From assembly GCA_038324085.1 (NCBI GenBank), contig JBBQHP010000008.1, positions 62,001-126,000 of the forward strand: a stretch of 64,000 nt of DNA. Direction: 5' to 3'. Position numbers and translations under genes: made by a program. Below, piece by piece: positions 33,744 through 40,811 of this stretch. This DNA is from Ga0077523 sp038324085. GTDB lineage: Bacteria; Pseudomonadota; Gammaproteobacteria; Burkholderiales; Ga0077523. How positions within the stretch are numbered: position 1 is the first letter of the stretch; every line of letters starts with the position of its first letter. The notes under the pieces were generated by a model that did no database searches, was not told the origin of the DNA, and saw only the letters and a list, made by a program, of their open reading frames with translations.

Positions 33744-34763
33744 ATGACGCTGCGGGTCCTCGTGGTCGCGCCGAGCTGGGTCGGGGACATGGTCATGGCG
33801 CAGCCGATGCTCGCGCTGCTGAAGCGGCGCGATCCCGGTACGGTGATCGATATCCTGGCTCCCGCATGGGTCCTGCCGCTCGCGGCGCGGATGCCGGAAG
33901 TGAGCACCGGGATCGCCAGTCCGTTTCAACACGGTGAACTTGCGCTTGCCGGGCGCCGGAGGCTGGCCCGGGATCTGGGCGCGCGCGCCTATGATCGCGC
34001 CATCGTGACGCCGAACAGCTGGAAGTCCGCGCTGGCTCCCTGGCTGGCAGGCATTCCCCGCCGCTCCGGCTTCGTCGGGGAATTCCGCTACGGATTGCTG
34101 AACGACGCCCGCCGCCTCGATGCCGCACGACTTCCGCGCATGGTCGACCGGTTCTGCGCCCTTGCGCTCGGCGCCCACGACGCCTTGCCTGGCGACCTGG
34201 GCAGGCCCCGGCTCACCACCGATCCCGCCCGGCGCGACGCGCTCCTGGTCCGGCTCGGGCTCGCGCTGGATCCCCCCGTGGTGGTCTTCTGCCCGGGGGC
34301 GGAATTCGGCCCGGCGAAACGCTGGCCCCCGCAACATTTCGCGGCGCTGGCCCGGCGGTTTGCCGCGCGCGGCATGCAGGTGTGGCTCGTGGGCTCCGCG
34401 CGCGATCGGGACGCGACCCGGCCGCTCGCCGCGGAAGCCGGGTCCGCCTGCCGGGATTTGGCGGGGCTTTCCTCGCTCGACGAGGCCGTCGACCTGCTCG
34501 CGTGTGCCACGCTGGTCGTCACCAACGATTCCGGCCTGATGCACATTGCCGCCGCCCTCGACCGTCCCGCGCTGGCATTGTTCGGATCCAGTTCGCCCGT
34601 ATTCACGCCACCGTTGTCCCCGTTCGCGCGCGTGATACAGCACCGGGTCCCTTGCAGTCCCTGTTTCCAGCGCGTCTGCCCGCTCGGGCATTTCGACTGC
34701 ATGATGAAACTCGAGCCCGGAACCGTTTTTGCTCACGCGGAGGATTTGCTCGATGCCGCATGA
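33744..34763 (+). CDS. waaF: ADP-heptose--LPS heptosyltransferase II
   Basis: Adds the second heptose to the lipopolysaccharide inner core on the cytoplasmic face. The 339-residue GT9 enzyme has the N-terminal LVVAPSWVGDMVMAQPML, middle CPGAEFGPAKRWPPQHFA and C-terminal LVVTNDSGLMHIAAAL, which binds ADP-heptose, then ALFGSSSPVFTPPLS. Start ATG 33744 lies 25 bases after the zinc-finger gene; it overlaps the next gene by 11 bases. Confidence 0.93.
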   Translation: MTLRVLVVAPSWVGDMVMAQPMLALLKRRDPGTVIDILAPAWVLPLAARMPEVSTGIASPFQHGELALAGRRRLARDLGARAYDRAIVTPNSWKSALAPWLAGIPRRSGFVGEFRYGLLNDARRLDAARLPRMVDRFCALALGAHDALPGDLGRPRLTTDPARRDALLVRLGLALDPPVVVFCPGAEFGPAKRWPPQHFAALARRFAARGMQVWLVGSARDRDATRPLAAEAGSACRDLAGLSSLDEAVDLLACATLVVTNDSGLMHIAAALDRPALALFGSSSPVFTPPLSPFARVIQHRVPCSPCFQRVCPLGHFDCMMKLEPGTVFAHAEDLLDAA

Positions 34764-35178
34764 ATTTGCCACGCCCGAAGCAGCGGAAACCGCATTCTAC
34801 GAAGCCTTCGAAGCAGCCGATCTGGAAGCGATGATGGCCGTCTGGGTCGACCAACCCGACATCGTGTGCATCCATCCCGGTGGCACCCGGCTGCTGGGCG
34901 CCGCCCAGATCCGCGAATCCTGGCGGCAGATATTCGAGAGCGGCGAGCGACTCGCCTTCCGGATTACCGAACGTCAGGCGGTGCAGGACACCACATTGGC
35001 GGTGCACAACGTGTACGAACAGGTATCGATTCCCGGTCAGGCCGAAGAACCCGCCGCCGTTCTCGTGACCAACGTGTATCTGCTGACCGACGTCGGCTGG
35101 CGCCTGTGGATGCACCATGCCTGCGCTCCCGGGGACGCGGACGAAGACGACGAAGACCAACCGCCCACTCTCCATTGA
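34753..35178 (+). CDS. NTF2-like (SnoaL/DUF4440 type) protein
   Basis: A 141-residue single-domain protein: AAETAFYEAFEAADLEAMMAVW, DIVCIHPGGTRLLGAAQIRE, SWRQIF and VTNVYLLTDVGWRLWMHHA are the helix and sheet elements of an NTF2-like cone. It ends in an acidic tail (DADEDDEDQ). The role is unknown; such proteins bind or turn over small hydrophobic ligands. ATG at 34753 overlaps waaF; its stop overlaps the next start. Confidence 0.8.
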   Translation: MPHEFATPEAAETAFYEAFEAADLEAMMAVWVDQPDIVCIHPGGTRLLGAAQIRESWRQIFESGERLAFRITERQAVQDTTLAVHNVYEQVSIPGQAEEPAAVLVTNVYLLTDVGWRLWMHHACAPGDADEDDEDQPPTLH

Positions 35179-36161
35179 GTGCCCACGACCTCCACTACCG
35201 GGCCCCCTGGTGGCTGCCGGGGCAGCATCTGCAGACCATCTATCCCGCCCTCGTCCTTCGCTCCACTCCGCCGCCGCTGCGTCGCGAGCGCTGGGAGTTG
35301 CCCGATGGCGACTTCATCGATGTCGATCATCTGGACGGCCCGCGCGAGGCCCCCCTGGTAGCGCTGTTCCACGGCCTCGAAGGCAGTGCCCGGAGCCACT
35401 ATGCAAGCGCCATGCTGCACACGCTGCGCACCCGCGGCTGGCGGGGCGCGATCCCGCACTTCCGCGGCTGCAGCGGTGAACCCAACCGGCTCGCTCGCGC
35501 CTACCATTCGGGCGATGCCGACGAGATCCATGCGATGCTGAACCGGCTGGCGGGACGCGCCGACGGGCCGGTGTTCGCGGTCGGCGTGTCGCTCGGCGGC
35601 AACGCGCTGCTGAAATGGCTGGGACGCGAGGGCGAGCAGGCACGCCGTGTCGTGCGCGCTGCGGCGGCAGTTTCCGCGCCTCTCGATCTGCCGGCCGCCG
35701 GGGCGGCGCTCGGACGGGGATTCAACCGTTTGTACACGCGCGAGTTTCTGCGCACGCTGAAGCCCAAGGCGCTCGCAAAGCTCGGACATTTCCCCGGACT
35801 GTTCGATCGGGAGGCAATGGAACGGGCAACCGACTTCGACGCCTTCGACGATCTCTATACCGGGCCGGTGCACGGCTACGAGGGGGTGCGCGACTACTGG
35901 GCGCGGGCCAGCAGCAAACCGGAGCTGATCCGGATCGCAGTCCCGACGCTGGTCCTGAATCCGCGCAACGATCCGTTCCTGCCCGCAACGTTCCTGCCCC
36001 GCCCGGACCAGGTCTCGAGCCACGTCGTCCTGGAACAGCCGGCGCAGGGAGGTCACGCAGGATTCGCCGCCGGCAGATTTCCGGGGCACTTGCGCTGGTT
36101 GCCGGAACGGTTGATCGCGTTCTTCCAGTCGACTGAATCCATAAGCGCCAACAATGCGTAA
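35175..36161 (+). CDS. Alpha/beta hydrolase, YheT family
   Basis: A 328-residue hydrolase with the start APWWLPGQHLQTIYPAL, oxyanion region LFHGLEGSARSHYA, FRGCSGEPN, nucleophile elbow GVSLGGNALLKWLG (Ser), Asp in NPRNDPFLP and His in GGHAGFA, as in E. coli YheT. Substrate unknown, probably a lipid ester. The best start is TTG at 35175, overlapping the preceding stop as TTGA. Confidence 0.88.
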   Translation: MSAHDLHYRAPWWLPGQHLQTIYPALVLRSTPPPLRRERWELPDGDFIDVDHLDGPREAPLVALFHGLEGSARSHYASAMLHTLRTRGWRGAIPHFRGCSGEPNRLARAYHSGDADEIHAMLNRLAGRADGPVFAVGVSLGGNALLKWLGREGEQARRVVRAAAAVSAPLDLPAAGAALGRGFNRLYTREFLRTLKPKALAKLGHFPGLFDREAMERATDFDAFDDLYTGPVHGYEGVRDYWARASSKPELIRIAVPTLVLNPRNDPFLPATFLPRPDQVSSHVVLEQPAQGGHAGFAAGRFPGHLRWLPERLIAFFQSTESISANNA

Positions 36162-36195
36162 AGGGCAGATTGGGAGTGACTTACAGGGCCGTGCC

Positions 36196-36909
36196 ATGAC
36201 GAGCGCAATACAGACCGGCATCGTGCCGGCGTCCCCACGATGGGCCGCCGAAGAATCTGCAGGTCCGCCGCCCCCGCGCCCGCCCGGCAACGAGCCCGCC
36301 CGGACGGACAGCGAGGAGGTCGGCCCGGCGATGACCCAACGGGAAGCCGCCCTGCGCACCATGATCGACGGCATGCGCCGGCGCGAGGAAGCTGCGCTGC
36401 GCGATTTCTACGACGCGACCGTCGCGCGCGTATTCGGCCTCGCCTTGCGCATCACGCGCACGCCGGAATCGGCCGAAGACGTGGTCGCCGAGGTGTATCA
36501 CCAGGTATGGCGGTCAGCCGACCGATTCGACGCCGCACGCGGCGGTGTGCTCACGTGGTTGCTGACCCTGTGCCGATCGCGTGCCATCGATCATCTGCGC
36601 CGGCGCGACGAAGCGGAGTCGCACGCCGACCCTGAATCGCTGGCCGCCCCCGGGATCGACGACAGTCGCGATCCGCAGAACCTATTGCTGGCCGTCGAGC
36701 GCCACAGCGCGCTGTACGACTCTCTCGCGCAGTTGATCCCGATCCAGCGACAGTTGTTGGCACTCGCCTTTTTTCGCGGCCTTTCGCACCACGAAGTCGC
36801 CGAGCACCTCGGAATGCCGCTCGGCACCGTCAAGACCCACATCCGCAAGGCGCTCGAGGTGCTCCGCCGTGCCCTCGGTGCCGGTGGCGCCGGGGCACGG
36901 AAACCATGA
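36196..36909 (+). CDS. ECF sigma factor paired with a ChrR-like cupin
   Basis: A sigma factor of up to 237 residues. Region 2 spans LRDFYDATVARVFGLALRIT to SAEDVVAEVYHQVW; region 4 includes RQLLALAFFRGLSHHEVAEH and LGTVKTHIRKALEVLR. The first 45 residues from this ATG are Pro/Ala-rich and without homology I know; an ATG at 36331, preceded by GAGGAGG at some distance, would give a compact protein of 192 residues. It overlaps its cupin partner as ATGA, as in RpoE-ChrR systems that react to singlet oxygen or oxidants. Confidence 0.87.
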   Translation: MTSAIQTGIVPASPRWAAEESAGPPPPRPPGNEPARTDSEEVGPAMTQREAALRTMIDGMRRREEAALRDFYDATVARVFGLALRITRTPESAEDVVAEVYHQVWRSADRFDAARGGVLTWLLTLCRSRAIDHLRRRDEAESHADPESLAAPGIDDSRDPQNLLLAVERHSALYDSLAQLIPIQRQLLALAFFRGLSHHEVAEHLGMPLGTVKTHIRKALEVLRRALGAGGAGARKP

Positions 36910-37382
36910 CGACGCGCCGCTCGACGTTGCACCCGACGCCGCCAATGGACGACGCCGTGGTGCAATGCTTGCAAATCGATCTGGTGCCGGTCGATCCGCC
37001 AGAGGCTCGCGCCACGCTATTGCGTGAGCGTGTGCTTGCGGTTGCCCGTGCGTCCGGCGCGGACCGCGCGGACTACTGCACGATACCCGCGGACGTCGGA
37101 GCCTGGTCGCGCATTGCCCCCAAGGTCGAAATGAAGGTGTTGCAGGATTCGCCGTCCTGCAAGACCGTCCTGTATCGATTCCAGGCGGGCGGCGTGCTGC
37201 CCGCGCATCACCATCCCGGAGAAGAAGAGTGCATCGTGCTGGAGGGCGAAGCGCGCATGGGCGAGATTCACGTGCAGCGCGGCGACTATCACCTGGCCCA
37301 CGCAAACACCGATCATCCCGAGGTCTGGTCGCCCTCCGATGCGGTGCTATACGTACGTCATTCGAGGTGCTCCACGCCGTAG
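36906..37382 (+). CDS. ChrR-like cupin protein (anti-sigma partner)
   Basis: A 158-residue protein with one cupin domain (about 65-150): PAHHHPGEEECIVLEGEA and GDYHLAHANTDHPEVWS, giving the His, Glu and His metal ligands. ChrR normally starts with a zinc anti-sigma domain (HxxxCxxC); the N-terminal 50 residues here lack that motif, so either the cupin alone restrains the sigma factor or it has another sensory role. The ATGA overlap with the sigma gene supports a functional pair. Confidence 0.82.
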   Translation: MTTRRSTLHPTPPMDDAVVQCLQIDLVPVDPPEARATLLRERVLAVARASGADRADYCTIPADVGAWSRIAPKVEMKVLQDSPSCKTVLYRFQAGGVLPAHHHPGEEECIVLEGEARMGEIHVQRGDYHLAHANTDHPEVWSPSDAVLYVRHSRCSTP

Positions 37383-37418
37383 TGCGGAAGGCTCTGGCCG
37401 CGAGACGGCCGCGGATGG

Positions 37419-37424
37419 GATAAT
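37419..37424 (+). promoter_or_regulatory. -10 box (GATAAT) for the phosphomannomutase gene
   Basis: GATAAT 34 bases before the ATG at 37458. No -35 match found. Confidence 0.3.
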
Positions 37425-37457
37425 CGCGGTTTCCTGCGCTCTCCACCGGTGTTCGCC

Positions 37458-38831
37458 ATGCCCGCAGTCCCGCACGAAATCTTCAAGGCGTATGACATTC
37501 GCGGCATCGTCGGCCGCACCCTGACCCCGGAAATCGTTGAACAGATCGGCCGCGCGTTCGGATCGGAAGCAATCGCCCGAGGCACTCCGAGCGTCGCGAT
37601 CGGTCGCGACGGCCGGCTGTCCGGCCCGGAACTGTGCGCAGCACTTGCCCGCGGCCTCCGCGCGGCGGGCGTAAACGTGGTGGACGTGGGCCGCGTTACC
37701 ACGCCCATGCTCTACTTCGCCGCGTACCACCTGGGCACGCAGTCGGGCGTGATGGTGACGGGCAGCCACAATCCGCCGGACTACAACGGCCTGAAGATGA
37801 TGATTGCCGGCGACGCCATCGCCGGCAACGCGATCCAGCGATTGCGAGAGAGAGTCGAGCAAGACGATCTCGCGAGCGGCGACGGCGGCTATGCCACCCA
37901 GGACGTCACGGAAGCCTACCTGCAACGCGTGGTCGGCGACGTCAAGCTGGCACGTCCCATCGACCTCATCGTCGATGCCGGCAATGGCATCGCCGGCGCC
38001 TTCGCACCCGAGCTCTATCGCCGCATGGGGTGCAATGTGACGGAGATGTTCTGCGAGGTGGACGGAAGCTTCCCCAACCACCATCCCGATCCGTCGCAGC
38101 CGGAGAACCTCGCCGACATCATCGCCGCGCTCGAGAATTCGGCCGAGATCGGTTTCGCCTTCGACGGCGACGGCGACCGCCTGGGCGTAGTCACGAAGCA
38201 CGGCAAGATCATCTATCCCGACCGCCAGCTCATGCTGTTCGCCGCCGATGTGCTGTCCCGCAACCGGGGCGCGCAGATCATCTTCGACGTCAAATGCACG
38301 CGCAATCTGTTTCCATGGATCCGCGACCACGGCGGCGTTCCGCTGATGTGGAAGACCGGTCACTCCCTGGTAAAGGCCAAGCTGAAGGAAACCGGGGCGC
38401 CACTCGCCGGTGAGATGAGCGGGCACATCTTCTTCAAGGAGCGCTGGTACGGATTCGACGACGGGCTCTATGCAGGCGCCCGGTTGCTGGAAATCCTCGC
38501 GCGTACCCCGGACGTCAGCGTACCGCTGGAATCGCTGCCTGATTCCATCAATACGCCGGAACTGCAGATCAAGCTCGAAGAGGGCGAGAACTACGCCCTG
38601 ATCGAACGACTCCAGAAGGACGCACGCTTCGAGGGTGCGTCCGAGATCATCACCATCGACGGCCTGCGCGTGGAGTATCCGGATGGATTCGGCCTCGCGC
38701 GCTCGTCCAACACCACGCCCGTCGTTGTGTTGCGCTTCGAAGCCGACACCACGCAGGCGCTCGCCCGCATTCAGGGCGACTTCCGCAAGGCCATCCTGGC
38801 AGCTGCTCCCGAAGCGCAGCTGCCTTTCTAG
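37458..38831 (+). CDS. Phosphomannomutase/phosphoglucomutase
   Basis: Interconverts hexose 6- and 1-phosphates for polysaccharide and LPS precursor synthesis. The 457-residue AlgC/ManB-type product starts PAVPHEIFKAYDIRGIVGR, has the phosphoserine loop TGSHNPPDYNG (Ser103), the metal loop AFDGDGDRLGVV and sugar-binding GEMSGHIFFKER. ATG at 37458 is preferred to the GTG at 37449. The EAL-HDOD gene follows after 21 bases. Confidence 0.93.
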   Translation: MPAVPHEIFKAYDIRGIVGRTLTPEIVEQIGRAFGSEAIARGTPSVAIGRDGRLSGPELCAALARGLRAAGVNVVDVGRVTTPMLYFAAYHLGTQSGVMVTGSHNPPDYNGLKMMIAGDAIAGNAIQRLRERVEQDDLASGDGGYATQDVTEAYLQRVVGDVKLARPIDLIVDAGNGIAGAFAPELYRRMGCNVTEMFCEVDGSFPNHHPDPSQPENLADIIAALENSAEIGFAFDGDGDRLGVVTKHGKIIYPDRQLMLFAADVLSRNRGAQIIFDVKCTRNLFPWIRDHGGVPLMWKTGHSLVKAKLKETGAPLAGEMSGHIFFKERWYGFDDGLYAGARLLEILARTPDVSVPLESLPDSINTPELQIKLEEGENYALIERLQKDARFEGASEIITIDGLRVEYPDGFGLARSSNTTPVVVLRFEADTTQALARIQGDFRKAILAAAPEAQLPF

Positions 38832-38852
38832 ATCCGGAACAAGACCTAGTCC

Positions 38853-40100
38853 ATGGCCTCGCAGGAGCTTTTCCTGGGGCGTCAACCCATCCTCGATCGG
38901 GACCAGAATCTGGTCGCTTTCGAATTGCTGTTCCGCTCCAGCCAGGTGAACGGTGCGCAGATCGACGACGACCTGCTCGCTTCCGCGACCGTGATCAATC
39001 ACGCCTTCTCGGAGCTTGGGGTGGAGCACGTCCTCGGCCGCTACCTCGGATTCATCAACCTCTCAGCCCCGCTCATCCTGAGCGACGTGATCGAACTCCT
39101 GCCCAAGGATCGCGTGGTGCTCGAGCTGCTCGAGACAGTGGAAGTGAACGACAACGTGACGGCGCGCCTGAAGGAGCTGAAAGCGATGGGGTTCAAGCTG
39201 GCGCTCGACGACTACCTCGGCGAAGAAGAGAAGTATCACGAGGTGCTCGGCGTCGTCGACATCGTCAAGGTCGACGTGTTGGCACTCAATGCCGCGCAGA
39301 TCCGGCAGATCACCGAACGACTACGGCGCTGGCCCGTCCGCCTGCTGGCGGAGAAGGTCGACCTGCGCGACCAGGTCGATCTCTGCACCAGCCTGGGCTA
39401 TGAGTTGTTCCAGGGCTACTACTTCGCCCGGCCGACGATCATCAAGGGACGACGGCTGTCGCACGCCGAAGCCGCGATCATGCGGCTGCTCGGGTTGGTC
39501 ATGGCCGATGCCGACACGCCGGACATCGAGCAGGTTTTCAAGCAGAACCCTGACCTGTCGTTCAATCTGCTGCGGCTCGTCAATTCAGTTGCGGTCGGCA
39601 GCCGCACCAAGATCACCTCGCTGTCGCAGGCCCTGGTTCTGCTCGGACGCGGTCAGCTCCAGCGCTGGCTGCAGTTGCTGATGTACGCCATCTCGAGCTC
39701 ACCGGACGCGAAATTTCCCAGCCCACTGCTGGTGCTGGCCGCCACTCGCGGCCGCATGATGGAGCAGCTTGCGACCGCGTGGTCCGGGGCGAGCGACGAA
39801 GTGCACGATCGCGCTTTCCTCACCGGCATCCTGTCGCTGGTGAGTGCATTGCTCGGCGTGCCGTTGTCGGACGTCCTCAAGACGCTGCCATTGCCGGACG
39901 AGGTCCGGCTCGCTCTGCTCGATCGCAGCGGCACGCTGGGCGACATGCTGCGCCTCGTGGAACTGGTGGAACAGACCGACGTCCCGGCCATCGCCGCGAT
40001 GCTGTCCCGGATTCCGTCCCTGGAAGCAACCACCGTCAACAAGGCCTACGTCGATGCCATCGAGTGGGCCAACCGGATCGGGGAAATCTCGCCCGGCTGA
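38853..40100 (+). CDS. EAL-HDOD signalling protein with inactive-looking EAL domain
   Basis: A 415-residue cytoplasmic protein (YuxH/CdgJ-like): EAL-like domain (about 1-205) then HDOD (about 210-400). The start LFLGRQPILDRDQNLVAFEL is typical. Catalytic EAL motifs are altered: the EALxR position reads ELLFR, the DDFGTG position reads DDYLGEEE, and the glutamate-containing VAEGVE position reads LLAEKVD. It therefore probably binds ligands or partners rather than cleaving c-di-GMP. Related proteins such as Vibrio CdgJ affect motility. Adjacent to the phosphomannomutase gene, it may be cotranscribed. Confidence 0.85.
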   Translation: MASQELFLGRQPILDRDQNLVAFELLFRSSQVNGAQIDDDLLASATVINHAFSELGVEHVLGRYLGFINLSAPLILSDVIELLPKDRVVLELLETVEVNDNVTARLKELKAMGFKLALDDYLGEEEKYHEVLGVVDIVKVDVLALNAAQIRQITERLRRWPVRLLAEKVDLRDQVDLCTSLGYELFQGYYFARPTIIKGRRLSHAEAAIMRLLGLVMADADTPDIEQVFKQNPDLSFNLLRLVNSVAVGSRTKITSLSQALVLLGRGQLQRWLQLLMYAISSSPDAKFPSPLLVLAATRGRMMEQLATAWSGASDEVHDRAFLTGILSLVSALLGVPLSDVLKTLPLPDEVRLALLDRSGTLGDMLRLVELVEQTDVPAIAAMLSRIPSLEATTVNKAYVDAIEWANRIGEISPG

Positions 40101-40124
40101 CCCGCACTTCGCCGCCTCAGACGA

Positions 40125-40652
40125 TCAATCCGTGCCTTCGACCTTGGCCTTGAGCATCTCGAGGCCGCGCTTGTAGATGCTGGCATAGAGCGCCTCGAGC
40201 GCGGCATCGTCCTGGCCTTCGGGCGCGTCGTCGAGCCGCTTGAAGCGCCCGCTCCACACCACGTCGGTTTCGCCGTTGGCGGTCGGCTTGAGTTCCATGG
40301 TCGAGTAATAATCCTTCGCCATGACCTGCCCGTCCACGTAGGTGTAGGTCATCGTGTACCTGCCCGCGTCGTAGTCGGTCAGCTTCTCGCGCACCTTGGT
40401 CCCGTTGCCGCGCACGAGTTCGCGGATTGCGCCCGTCTCGTTCTTCGTCCGCAGGACCAGCTTGCTGTCCTTGATCAGGCTGAACCAGCGCGGTATCCCG
40501 GCGAAATCGCCCGCGTATTCCCAGACGGCGTCGGGTGAAGCCTTGATGTGAATGGTCTGTGTGGTGGACAGTTCCTTGTCCTGCGCCATGGTAAGCGCCG
40601 GCATGGCGAGCAATGCTGCAGCGAACGCTGCGACCGCGGTCCTTCTGTTCAT
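40125..40652 (-). CDS. Exported SRPBCC (START-like) protein
   Basis: A 175-residue protein with a signal peptide (RRTAVAAFAAALLAMPALTMA) and a polyketide-cyclase/START-like domain: TIHIKASPDAVWEYAGDFAGI, then LTDYDAGRYTMTYTYVDG and DVVWSGRFKRL. Such domains bind hydrophobic ligands; the ligand is unknown. ATG at 40652 is preceded by AAAGGGAG and opens the signal peptide. It lies downstream of alaS on the same strand but beyond a hairpin, so is probably separate. Confidence 0.82.
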   Translation of the reverse strand: MNRRTAVAAFAAALLAMPALTMAQDKELSTTQTIHIKASPDAVWEYAGDFAGIPRWFSLIKDSKLVLRTKNETGAIRELVRGNGTKVREKLTDYDAGRYTMTYTYVDGQVMAKDYYSTMELKPTANGETDVVWSGRFKRLDDAPEGQDDAALEALYASIYKRGLEMLKAKVEGTD

Positions 40653-40700
40653 GACGACTCCCTTTAGGAAAAGATCGAGACGACATTCAGGCGCGGAACA

Positions 40701-40725
40701 CGGTAGCGACCCGGGAGCGCTACCG
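40701..40725 (-). terminator. Possible hairpin terminator after alaS
   Basis: CGGTAGCG and CGCTACCG form an 8-base-pair stem around a 9-base loop, in the 159-base gap between alaS and the SRPBCC gene. No T run, so rho-independent action is uncertain. Confidence 0.4.
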
Positions 40726-40811
40726 CGCCCCGTCGTCGGTACGTCGTCCATGCCCATCGGTACTTCCAACTCTACTGCGGGTCCCGCCCATGGCACCGCA
40801 TCGTGCCGGTG

